Source of the DNA: Shewanella sp. Choline-02u-19
GTDB lineage: Bacteria > Pseudomonadota > Gammaproteobacteria > Enterobacterales > Shewanellaceae
Assembly: GCF_002836205.1 (NCBI RefSeq)
Contig: NZ_PJBE01000013.1
Coordinates: forward strand, 1,674,001 to 1,738,000
Direction of reading: 5' to 3'
Length of the DNA: 64,000 nucleotides
A program made the translations under genes and the position numbers. This document shows, piece by piece, positions 54,626-62,982 of the stretch (position 1 is the stretch's first letter; each line of letters opens with the position of its first letter). Under the pieces are notes generated by a model. The model saw only the letters and a program-made list of their open reading frames with translations, did no database searches and was not told the origin of the DNA.

Positions 54626-54954
54626 ATACCAATGCCATTAAATATGTGATCAATTCAGAGCTCTCTGAAGGCTTTCAATGCTAAGCACATTGTTGAAAAA
54701 ATGGTTATGCCCTTTCGAGACAATGCAACGCACGAATGGGAGTCCTGAGAAGCTCACAAATTTACTTCATGCTGCGCATGTGGCGTTCGATATGCACAAC
54801 ATTGTCTATTTTTTCCAAACGAAATAAGACATGCCCTTTCTCCATAAAGCTCAGATGAGGAAGCTATAGTAACGCAGGAGCAACAATCCACTCACTTGCC
54901 TACAGTGATTGAGATCACTCGCATAGTGAGGAACTATTTAGTAGCGTGGGTATT
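54626..54954. repeat. Second copy of the MITE-like repeat (diverged)
   Basis: The left end (ATACCAATGCCATTAAATATGTGATCAATTCAGAG) and internal blocks such as GCTCTCTGAAGGCTTTCAAT, GCAACGCACGA and TCCTGAGAAGCTCAC match the copy at 25719 in the same orientation. The right end (GAACTATTTAGTAGCGTGGGTATT) is a degraded form of the other terminus. It is about 60 bp longer than the first copy, and lies between the fusion gene and the nqr terminator. Confidence 0.65.
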
Positions 54955-55031
54955 AAACAATGGCAATACGTTTCTGCTCTGCCACGTTACATCTCAGTCT
55001 AACATCGAGTAAGTTTGTAGCTTGCAGTCAA

Positions 55032-55062
55032 TAAAAAAACGCAGCCAATGGGCTGCGTTTTT
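55032..55062 (-). terminator. Terminator of the nqr operon
   Basis: The stem AAAAACGCAGCC / GGCTGCGTTTTT has a four-base loop and T-run in the minus direction, right after nqrF. Confidence 0.88.
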
Positions 55063-55087
55063 ATTGTTTTAAACGATTGAGATTTGC

Positions 55088-56305
55088 TTAGTCACCAAAA
55101 TCATCGAGTAAAATATTTTCAGGTTCCACGCCTAAGCTTTCAAGCAAGTGGATCACTGACGAGTTCATAATTGGAGGGCCACACATGTAAAACTCACAAT
55201 CTTCTGGCGCTTTATGATCACGCAGATAGTTTTCAAATAAGACATTGTGAATAAAGCCGGTGTAACCTGTCCAGTTATCTTCAGGTAACGGATCAGACAG
55301 TGCCACATGCCAAACAAAGTTTTCATTCTCTGCAGCAAGCGCATCAAAATCCTCTTGGTAAAACACTTCACGTGTTGAACGAGCGCCATACCAGAAGCTC
55401 ATCTTACGCTGAGTTTTTTTACTCTTAAGTTGGTCGAATATGTGTGAACGCATCGGTGCCATACCCGCACCACCGCCAACAAATATCATTTCAGCATCCG
55501 TTTCTTTGACAAAGAACTCGCCAAATGGACCTGAAATCGTCACCATGTCACCCGCTTTCAGGTTAAAGATATACGACGACATCTTACCCGGTGCCACTTT
55601 ATCATTTGGCGGCGTAGCAATACGCACGTTCAGCATGATGGTGCCTTTCTCGTCTGGATAGTTAGCCATTGAGTATGCACGTAGCACTTCTTCATCGACT
55701 TTAGAGACTAACTTAAAGAGGTCGTACTTAACCCAATCATCACGATATTCAGCTGGAATATCGAAATCAGCATAGTTAACTTTATGTGCCGGCGCTTCAA
55801 TTTGAATGTAGCCACCTGCTTTGAAGAGTACGTCCTCTCCTTCAGGAAGTTTAAGCAGCAACTCTTTGATGAACGTCGCAGTGTTATTATTTGAAATAAC
55901 CTCACACTGCCATTTTTTAACACCAAAGATCTCCTCTTCAACTTCGAGTTCCATATCGGTTTTCACAGAGACTTGGCACGCTAAGCGACAACCTTCCTTC
56001 GCTTCTTTCTTACTGATATGATCTCGCTCGGTAGCCAAAATATCACCACCGCCCGATTTAACGGTCACTCGGCATTGGCCACACGTTCCGCCGCCACCAC
56101 ACGCTGATGGAATAAAGATATTCTTACTTGCGAGTGCCCCGAGTAATTTATCACCCGCTGAAGTTGAAATGCTTTTCTCTGCATCATCATTAATACGAAT
56201 GTTGACATCACCCGTAGACACCAATTTACTTTTGGCGAACAAAATCACCATGACCAAGATGCTAACCACAACGGTGAACATACCGATACCAATTGCCATT
56301 TCCAT
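55088..56305 (-). CDS. nqrF: Na+-translocating NADH:quinone reductase subunit F
   Basis: The 405-residue electron-input subunit oxidises NADH. It has an N-terminal membrane anchor (about 4-24), a 2Fe-2S ferredoxin-like domain (Cys69, Cys75, Cys78, and Cys110) and an FAD/NADH-binding reductase domain with RAYSMANYPDEKG, FVGGGAGMAPMRSH and YMCGPPIMN. The length matches V. cholerae NqrF (408). It is last in the operon. Unlike many nqr operons, no apbE or nqrM gene follows. Confidence 0.96.
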   Translation of the reverse strand: MEMAIGIGMFTVVVSILVMVILFAKSKLVSTGDVNIRINDDAEKSISTSAGDKLLGALASKNIFIPSACGGGGTCGQCRVTVKSGGGDILATERDHISKKEAKEGCRLACQVSVKTDMELEVEEEIFGVKKWQCEVISNNNTATFIKELLLKLPEGEDVLFKAGGYIQIEAPAHKVNYADFDIPAEYRDDWVKYDLFKLVSKVDEEVLRAYSMANYPDEKGTIMLNVRIATPPNDKVAPGKMSSYIFNLKAGDMVTISGPFGEFFVKETDAEMIFVGGGAGMAPMRSHIFDQLKSKKTQRKMSFWYGARSTREVFYQEDFDALAAENENFVWHVALSDPLPEDNWTGYTGFIHNVLFENYLRDHKAPEDCEFYMCGPPIMNSSVIHLLESLGVEPENILLDDFGD

Positions 56306-56360
56306 CGAATCTACCTTTTGTTTAATTCGTTTTCATTAAGTCGTTTTATTGCTAACAGAC

Positions 56361-56969
56361 TTAAATAGAAATACCAGAGAAAGCCATAAAGCCTAACGCC
56401 ATCAAGCCTGTGGTAATAAAGACAATCCCAATGCCTTGCAGACCTTCTGGTATTGCATGGAATTTCATCCGCTCTCTAAGTCCTGCGAGCATGACAATGG
56501 CCATCGCCCAACCAAAGCCTGAACCTGCTGCAAACACCACGGACTCGCCTAGATTGTAATCGCGGTTAGCCATGAAAATAACTCCAGCAAAAATCGCGCA
56601 GTTTACCGTCAGCAAAGGTAAGAAAATACCTAAAGAGTCATAAAGTGCAGGAATGTACTTATCTAAGAACATCTCTAGGATTTGCACCAGCGCAGCGATA
56701 ACACCGATAAAGGTGATTAACTGTAGGTAGCTCAAGTCCAATGCTGGATATCCTGCCCATACAAGTGCACCAGGCGCTAAGATATTGGCATAAATCAACT
56801 GGTTAAGAGGGACAGCTAAGACCATCACAACGATAACCGCAACACCCAATCCGAAAGACGTCGATACTTTTTTAGATACCGCTAAAAAGGTACACATTCC
56901 CATAAAGAACGAGAGCGCCATATTGTCGATAAACGCCGCCTGAATAAACAGGTTTATATAATGTTCCAT
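56361..56969 (-). CDS. nqrE: Na+-translocating NADH:quinone reductase subunit E
   Basis: The 202-residue membrane subunit has six transmembrane helices and pairs with NqrD around an iron site. The conserved Cys26 (MGMCTFLAV) and a second Cys in LTVNCAIFAG sit at the expected places. The family is also related to RnfA. It ends 55 bp before nqrF and follows nqrD by 8 bp. Confidence 0.96.
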   Translation of the reverse strand: MEHYINLFIQAAFIDNMALSFFMGMCTFLAVSKKVSTSFGLGVAVIVVMVLAVPLNQLIYANILAPGALVWAGYPALDLSYLQLITFIGVIAALVQILEMFLDKYIPALYDSLGIFLPLLTVNCAIFAGVIFMANRDYNLGESVVFAAGSGFGWAMAIVMLAGLRERMKFHAIPEGLQGIGIVFITTGLMALGFMAFSGISI

Positions 56970-56977
56970 ATCGCTTA

Positions 56978-57601
56978 CTACCCTCGTTTACGCTGAATGA
57001 CGTTTATTGACCAAATCATTAAGCCAATTAAGAAAAACGCACTTGGCGGTAACTTGAACATTTCATTGGCTAAATACCAGCCACCGTTTTCAACAGTCTT
57101 TAGAATTTCATGCCCAAATAAGGTGCCGCTACCCAAGAGTTCACGTACAAACGCGACGCCTAATAAGATAACGCCGTAACCCATAGCATTACCGACAGCA
57201 TCAACCACGGCGAGATGCGGCGGATTCTTCATGGCAAACGCTTCTGCGCGTCCCATAATGATGCAGTTGGTAATAATCAATCCAACGAATACTGAAAGCT
57301 GACGTGATAATTCATAAGCGATGTCTTGCAATACCATATCCACGATAATCACTAATGAAGCAATAATCGTCATTTGCGCAATAATACGAACACTATTTGG
57401 GATCAGAGAACGTATGCTTGAGATAATGAGGTTTGAAAACACCAATACAAACGTCACGGCCAATGTCATCACCAATGCAGTTTGCATTGAATTACTGACG
57501 GCCAGTGCCGAACAAACGCCAAGTACTTGCATGGCGACTGGGTTATTACTAAAAATGGGACTGGTTAAAATGTCACGAGTCGATGCAGTTTGAGTACTCA
57601 T
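56978..57601 (-). CDS. nqrD: Na+-translocating NADH:quinone reductase subunit D
   Basis: The 207-residue integral membrane subunit has six helices. Cys30 (LGVCSALAV) and TNCIIMGRAEAFA are the iron-site and inverted-repeat features shared with NqrE. The ATG at 57601 follows GGAGGGG and begins three bases after the nqrC stop; an in-frame TTG one codon earlier is less likely. Confidence 0.96.
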   Translation of the reverse strand: MSTQTASTRDILTSPIFSNNPVAMQVLGVCSALAVSNSMQTALVMTLAVTFVLVFSNLIISSIRSLIPNSVRIIAQMTIIASLVIIVDMVLQDIAYELSRQLSVFVGLIITNCIIMGRAEAFAMKNPPHLAVVDAVGNAMGYGVILLGVAFVRELLGSGTLFGHEILKTVENGGWYLANEMFKLPPSAFFLIGLMIWSINVIQRKRG

Positions 57602-57604
57602 CAA

Positions 57605-58378
57605 TTACCCCTCCGACGCTTTTAGCTTATTAAAGAACATTTCGAATCCTTGAGCGCCAAACCAAAACTGTACTGCTCGCTGAACGCCACGACCGGTCAT
57701 GGTTGCACCACTAACGGCATCAACGCCATGTAAGTCGCCCGCTTTAGCCCCCCCTTTAACAATCTTAAATGAGACCTTACCGTTAGCATCAAAAATTTGC
57801 TTACCATGCCATTTATCAGTCCAATCTGGATCATTAAGAAAGTCGCCAATACCAGGGGTTTCACCATGCTCATAAAACACCACGTTTTCTATTGTATTAA
57901 AGTCGGATTGCAGCGCAACATAACCGTATATCATCGACCATAAGCCTTTACCGTAGATAGGCACCACGACGCTGGTTAACTTGCCATTGTCGTCAAACAC
58001 TTTGAACACTCGCGCTTGATCAGCACGGGTCTTAATTTTTGCTTTATCTTTCTTTCTCTCTAGCTTACTCGACGTTTCTGGATTTATCGCCGCCATACGC
58101 TCGTCAAAATCAAGCACTTCGGCATTGGCTTCAACAACCCCCGTATCAAGCGATACCAACATCGATTTAACGTCTTTATCAAAAATGGCTCTAAAGTCTT
58201 TATCTGCGATATCGACATCTGCCGCGATTAATACATTACGCTTAAGTTCATCACGCTTTTTTACCAGCTTGCGCTCTTTAAGTAGCTCTGCTGTGCCAGT
58301 GATCATAAATGAGCACAGTAGGCATAGGGTTACCGTAAAAATCATGGTGCCCACAAATGAATCTTTCTTAAATGCCAT
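57605..58378 (-). CDS. nqrC: Na+-translocating NADH:quinone reductase subunit C
   Basis: The 257-residue subunit carries FMN covalently bound to Thr228 in SGATMT, attached by ApbE, which must be encoded elsewhere. One N-terminal helix (about 9-29) anchors the periplasmic flavin domain (GKGLWSMIYGYVAL, EHGETPGIGDF). The start ATG overlaps the stop of a short upstream frame by one base (TAATG). Confidence 0.95.
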   Translation of the reverse strand: MAFKKDSFVGTMIFTVTLCLLCSFMITGTAELLKERKLVKKRDELKRNVLIAADVDIADKDFRAIFDKDVKSMLVSLDTGVVEANAEVLDFDERMAAINPETSSKLERKKDKAKIKTRADQARVFKVFDDNGKLTSVVVPIYGKGLWSMIYGYVALQSDFNTIENVVFYEHGETPGIGDFLNDPDWTDKWHGKQIFDANGKVSFKIVKGGAKAGDLHGVDAVSGATMTGRGVQRAVQFWFGAQGFEMFFNKLKASEG

Positions 58379-58527
58379 TACGCTTTATTCCTCGTATTGA
58401 CCTGCTTTGCACTTGTTGGCGTACGATAAAGTAGGTACTCAAATATCGCTTCCCAAAGTTTTGCTAACAACATTGCTGGCATTGCCACTGCGGGTAAGTC
58501 AGCTTTCTGATTAGGTTTAAAGGCCAT
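58378..58527 (-). CDS. Possible 49-residue Nqr-linked peptide between nqrB and nqrC
   Basis: The frame starts with an ATG (58525-58527) inside the nqrB end, overlapping it by 11 bp, and stops with TAA at 58378-58380, sharing one base with the nqrC start (TAATG). The product is 49 residues, with a hydrophobic stretch about 11-34 (LPAVAMPAMLLAKLWEAIF) and a basic C-terminus. GGAG lies 11 bases before the ATG, a long but usable spacing. The gap of 138 bp is unusual in nqr operons, where nqrB and nqrC are normally adjacent. I know of no named subunit here, so function is unknown. Confidence 0.6.
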   Translation of the reverse strand: MAFKPNQKADLPAVAMPAMLLAKLWEAIFEYLLYRTPTSAKQVNTRNKA

Positions 58528-59731
58528 TGCGTTTAAGTCTCCGTTTAATATTGGCTTTAGCCACGAGATAATCGAAGATAGGCGCCCACAAATTAGCGAA
58601 CAATATTGCCAGCATCACGCCTTCAGGCATTTTGGGATTAACCACACGAATAAGCACCGTCATAAAGCCAATGAGCAGACCATAGGCCACCTTACCTTTA
58701 CGGGTATAAGACGTTGTCACCGGATCGGTTGCCATAAACATCATCGCAATCGCAAAACCACCCGTGACCAAGTGCCAAGTCCATGGCATGGCAAAGAGTT
58801 CATTTTTAGACGAGCCGATAATATTGAACAAGGTTGCTGTCGCTATCATGCCGGCTAATACACCCGCAACGATACGCCAATCGGCAAGGCGAGTAAGGAT
58901 TAAAAACCCACCACCAATAAGTAATGCCAACGTGCTGGTTTCACCAATTGCACCAACGGTAAAGCCGAAGAATGCGTTCCACCAATTAGGGTCGGTAAAT
59001 GCTTCGTACCAAGCGTAATCTGCAAAGCTTAAATCGCCTGCAGCGGTTTGCATCAGTGTTGTTGCACCTGAGAAACCATCGACCGCAACCAATTGAGTCA
59101 CCGCGGTGACTTGTGATGGATAGGCAAAGTAGATAAAGGCAAGACCTGCAAGCGCTGGGTTAAGGAAATTATATCCCATCCCTCCAAACACTTCTTTTGC
59201 CATTATTATGCCAAACGTTATCCCCATCGCGACTAACCAAAGTGGTGTCGAAACCGGTAAAATTAGCGTAAATAGCAGTGCAGTAACAAAGAAGCCTTCG
59301 TGTAACTCTTGGCCACGCACTTTAGCAAAGACCATTTCCCAAAACAGACTTACCAACAGCGCCGTTAAATAGATAGGGGCATAAAGGCTTAGACCGTAAA
59401 CAAATAGGCCAAAAAAACCAGTTTGCTCTGTCATTCCACCAAAAACAAAATTAAAGGGGATAAGCTGCCAAATATCGGAAGCCACTAGACCTGATGCAAT
59501 CGCGATTTGCGCTTGTAAGCCAATATTGTACATGCCGAACAATATTGCTGGCAGTAAGCACAAGCCAACAATCGTCATGGTTCTCTTTACATCAATTGCA
59601 TCACGTACATGGACTTTGCCTTTAGTGCTGCGACCATTTGCAACTAATAAAGAGTGCAAGTAGCCTCTTACTGAGCTGCCCGGTGCATAATAATCTTCTT
59701 GGATATCAGGCTTTTTATCTTGCTGACTCAT
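58517..59731 (-). CDS. nqrB: Na+-translocating NADH:quinone reductase subunit B
   Basis: The 404-residue membrane subunit carries the second covalent FMN at Thr224 (DGFSGATTL) and forms the quinone site and Na+ path. Ten helices are visible, with NFLNPALAGLAFIYFAYP and FMATDPVTTSYT typical of NqrB/RnfD. The C-terminus ANIKRRLKRNGL matches other NqrB, so the gene is complete. It starts at the ATG at 59731, overlapping the nqrA stop (TGATG). Confidence 0.96.
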   Translation of the reverse strand: MSQQDKKPDIQEDYYAPGSSVRGYLHSLLVANGRSTKGKVHVRDAIDVKRTMTIVGLCLLPAILFGMYNIGLQAQIAIASGLVASDIWQLIPFNFVFGGMTEQTGFFGLFVYGLSLYAPIYLTALLVSLFWEMVFAKVRGQELHEGFFVTALLFTLILPVSTPLWLVAMGITFGIIMAKEVFGGMGYNFLNPALAGLAFIYFAYPSQVTAVTQLVAVDGFSGATTLMQTAAGDLSFADYAWYEAFTDPNWWNAFFGFTVGAIGETSTLALLIGGGFLILTRLADWRIVAGVLAGMIATATLFNIIGSSKNELFAMPWTWHLVTGGFAIAMMFMATDPVTTSYTRKGKVAYGLLIGFMTVLIRVVNPKMPEGVMLAILFANLWAPIFDYLVAKANIKRRLKRNGL

Positions 59732-61101
59732 CAACCTTCCCTCTCAATAATTTCTAAGCAAGCACGTAACTCTTTACCAAAGTCGTACTTACCAGGACAA
59801 ACAAAGGTGCACAACGCGAGATCTTCTTCATCGAGTTCGAGTGCTCCCAAAGCTTGTGCTTCATCTGTATCTCTAACAACGAGATCGCGGACCAAGAGTG
59901 TTGGCAATATATCCAGCGGCATCACTCTATCTAATTGACCGAAAGCCATCATGGCGCGAGCCGAACCACCGGTGTGGGTGGTGAAGTCAAATAGTTTCTT
60001 AGCACCCTTAAAGCGAGATGTTACCGCTCGGGTAATTGAAAACTTCTCAGAACCGCCTCTGATCCAAGGCAAGACCTGATGTTTTGAATCTTCTTGAAGG
60101 ACGCTAATTTGATTATGGAAACGACCAAGAAAGTCATGCGCACCGAATGCAGTATGCCCTGATAGCACCGAGCCAGAGACCACACGAGAGTTGCCCTCTG
60201 TGAGTTCACCGGCAACCACTTGGGATAAACATGCGCCGGTTTGAACGCGGATTAATCGAGGTTCAATCACATCTGGCCCCGCGAGTGAAACGACGCGGTC
60301 GGTATAAATTTCACCCGTTAAGAACAGCTTGCCGTAAGCGATGACATCCTGATAACCCAAATGCCAAACCGGACGCTCAATACTCGCAGATAAGATAAAA
60401 TGAATATGAGTGCCGACAAGCCCTGCTGGGTGCACGCCAGTAAAACAATGATTGCTTACATGCGCTAAATCGCTACCAGGTAGTTCTGCACCCGGCGCCT
60501 GACACAAATGGACTTTACCATCGGTTAGGTGACCCAGTACTGCGATACCGGCAGCGAAAGATTCAGCTTGTTCAGCAATAACAATACGAGGGTCTGCAGC
60601 CAATGGATTGCTATCCATTGCGCTGACAAAAATACCTGAAGGCGCAGTGTCTAACTGAGGTACTCGAGAGAACGGGCGAGTACGCAGCGCTGTCCACAGA
60701 CCACTGTCGACTAATTTAGATTGCACTTGGCTGCGTTCTAGCGCGGAGATATCGTGACTCATACCAAAGTTAATAGCATCACCTTGGTTACATTCAATGA
60801 CGATAGATTGAAAAAGTCTACGATCGCCACGGTTGATAGCGATGACTTTACCGCTAGCAGGAGCGGTGTACTTTACGCCAATGTTCTTTTTATCTTCCAA
60901 AAGAACCTGACCTTTTTGCACGAGTTCGCCAACTTCGACTAGCATCGTCGGTTTTAGGCCAACATATTCCTCTCCGAGAAGGGCAACATGGGAGCAAGAT
61001 TTGCTAGTGTTAACAACTTGCTTCGGTTCTCCTGCAATAGGCACATCAAGGCCTTTTTTCACTGTTATAACTGGGTTTGAATAACCTGTCATCACAAACA
61101 T
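59731..61101 (-). CDS. nqrA: Na+-translocating NADH:quinone reductase subunit A
   Basis: The roughly 456-residue peripheral subunit binds quinone near NqrB. The body starts ITVKKGLDVPIAGEPKQV and continues HVALLGEEYVGLKPTMLVEVG, CFTGVHPAGLVGTHIHF, and RPFSRVP; the C-terminal LCTFVCPGKYDFG is the NqrA/RnfC-like end. Start is ambiguous: ATG at 61101 or at 61092, with a TTG just before. It heads the minus-strand nqr operon. Confidence 0.95.
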   Translation of the reverse strand: MFVMTGYSNPVITVKKGLDVPIAGEPKQVVNTSKSCSHVALLGEEYVGLKPTMLVEVGELVQKGQVLLEDKKNIGVKYTAPASGKVIAINRGDRRLFQSIVIECNQGDAINFGMSHDISALERSQVQSKLVDSGLWTALRTRPFSRVPQLDTAPSGIFVSAMDSNPLAADPRIVIAEQAESFAAGIAVLGHLTDGKVHLCQAPGAELPGSDLAHVSNHCFTGVHPAGLVGTHIHFILSASIERPVWHLGYQDVIAYGKLFLTGEIYTDRVVSLAGPDVIEPRLIRVQTGACLSQVVAGELTEGNSRVVSGSVLSGHTAFGAHDFLGRFHNQISVLQEDSKHQVLPWIRGGSEKFSITRAVTSRFKGAKKLFDFTTHTGGSARAMMAFGQLDRVMPLDILPTLLVRDLVVRDTDEAQALGALELDEEDLALCTFVCPGKYDFGKELRACLEIIEREG

Positions 61102-61716
61102 CAACCGTTAAATAATTGGATGACTAATAGTAGTTGTTTGTTAACTAATATTCCACGTTTAACATCACACTTTACGGTCGATTTCGTAACTTACATACAG
61201 AACACCCTAATCTCGAGCTACATTGACACTATTACGCTGTAATTAATTAATACAAACTTGACGTAATGTAATTTTACAACACAAAGTATTGATCACTATC
61301 AGCTCTAGAGTTGCGTTCTAAAAGACCTAAAATAGATTTTTTTTTGTAAACCGATAGAAATTTCAACAGCCGTGACATTACCCCCTCGAAATAAGTTCAA
61401 ATCACTACCACAACACCAATAACTAGTCGTTTACGCTTTACTATAAAATCCTTCTTCTTTGATGATATCTAATAAAGCGACACAAACTTGAAAGTTTACT
61501 CATGATATAAAACAGAGCACTTTTTTTGCCAGAAAAATGGCTATTTTATTGGATAACAATGATAAAAGTTGAGAATTTAGCGGTGAGTCTAGCGCTGATG
61601 TGTAGGCACCTTAAAATAGTGTTATCTAGGTTAGATATCATCAATAAAAAAGGGCAATAAATTTATTATTGCCCTTTCACAGGTTACTTTTATCGCTCCA
61701 CTAGTCTATAAGCGAT
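61102..61716. other. Region upstream of nqrA
   Basis: This 615-bp gap holds the nqr promoter and the terminator of the downstream permease gene (61645-61677). It is A/T-rich with a long T-run near 61338-61346. I see no gene, repeat or clear operator in it. Confidence 0.5.
61645..61677 (-). terminator. Terminator of the ABC permease gene
   Basis: The stem AAAGGGCAATAA / TTATTGCCCTTT has a short loop, followed by a T-run in the minus direction. Confidence 0.85.
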
Positions 61717-62982
61717 TTAATCGCGCTGTAGCGCAACAATAGGGTCTAACCTTGCCGCCTTTTTTGCAGGGTATAGACCAAAGCCAACCCCTATCGTCAT
61801 ACAAACCCCTAAGGCAAGCACAATGGCAAAAGGAGACCAAGCAACAGGCCAACCTGCGGCAGTGGAGATAACCAATGCCAGCAATAATCCAACCCCGATA
61901 CCGATAATGCCACCGGTGGCTGATATTGCGATACTTTCAATAAGAAACTGACGTGCTATATCCTTGCGCTTGGCACCTAAGGCTCTTAATAGCCCTATTT
62001 CACCAGTTCTTTCTAAAATGGTCGCTAACATAATATTCATTATGCCGATGCCGCCCACAAGCAAAGAGATCCCTGCGACGCAGGCCATCACGATATTAAA
62101 TATTTGTTGGGTTTTTTGATGCTGCGCTAGCAGGTCCGCTGGCACCACTACATCAAAGTCTTTTTCCCCACCATGACGGCGATTGAGCAGATGTTGCACA
62201 CTTTTAGATGCCAATGTGGGGTCAATGCCGTCAACAAGTGCTAATTTAAAGGAGTCCAGCTCATCTTCTAAATGTTTAAACTGCATCTTTTTTAATGCTG
62301 TACTAAGTGGGATAAAGACTTGGTTACGCTCGCCACCCAATTTAACACCTTGAATCGTTGACTTGGTTCCCTCTTTCTCAGACAAAACTCCCACCACCGT
62401 AAACCACTGATGGTTAACTTTAACTAAACTGCCTATCGCACTGCCCTGTGGGAATAGGCTCCGTGCCGCCTCCGGCCCAAGTACGGCCACTTGCTGAAAA
62501 TGCGACTCATCAGCCGCATTAAGAGTGCGACCCTCTCCTAAATCTAATGCACTTAAATCAAAGTAGCTTGGCGTTACGCCCAGTACTTTTGCATCGCTTC
62601 GACCTTTCAAACTAAACAAGCTAAATACTTTGACGTTCTTTTCTGCGCTCCAGTTTTCAACAAAAGGTAAGGTATCATTAGCACTCTCGATATCCCTTAG
62701 ACTTAAGCCAATACTATGTTCGCGTATTGATTTTAATGCTTCGCCCTCAGTTGCTCTGGCGTTTACAACGAGGTTGTTCACCCCCATTGATTCAATCATC
62801 TTTAACGCTTCACGCTCAGCGCCTTCGCCGACACTGAGCATCGCGATAACCGCACCCACACCAAAAATCATGCCTAGTAAAGTTAATAGGGTACGTAACT
62901 TATGATGACGCATCTCATCGAAGGCTTGTTTAATACCGTCCCAGTAAATCAACATATTTGCCGATGGTTTATTACCCGTCAT
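61717..62982 (-). CDS. MacB-like ABC transporter permease
   Basis: The 421-residue permease has the FtsX/MacB architecture: one N-terminal helix (about 25-50; HHKLRTLLTLLGMIFGVGAVIAM), a periplasmic MacB_PCD domain (about 55-280), and three C-terminal helices (VMACVAGISLLVGGIGIMNIMLATI, then ISATGGIIGIGVGLLLALV). It lacks the fused ATPase of MacB, so an ATPase gene must supply energy, probably beyond the right edge. It overlaps the adaptor gene by four bases (ATGA). Confidence 0.9.
   Translation of the reverse strand: MTGNKPSANMLIYWDGIKQAFDEMRHHKLRTLLTLLGMIFGVGAVIAMLSVGEGAEREALKMIESMGVNNLVVNARATEGEALKSIREHSIGLSLRDIESANDTLPFVENWSAEKNVKVFSLFSLKGRSDAKVLGVTPSYFDLSALDLGEGRTLNAADESHFQQVAVLGPEAARSLFPQGSAIGSLVKVNHQWFTVVGVLSEKEGTKSTIQGVKLGGERNQVFIPLSTALKKMQFKHLEDELDSFKLALVDGIDPTLASKSVQHLLNRRHGGEKDFDVVVPADLLAQHQKTQQIFNIVMACVAGISLLVGGIGIMNIMLATILERTGEIGLLRALGAKRKDIARQFLIESIAISATGGIIGIGVGLLLALVISTAAGWPVAWSPFAIVLALGVCMTIGVGFGLYPAKKAARLDPIVALQRD

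Noticed and set aside
58378..58527. A frameshift that joins nqrB to nqrC
   Set aside because: NqrB ends with the usual ANIKRR-type tail and NqrC starts with a complete membrane anchor, so the spacer is not a broken extension of either.
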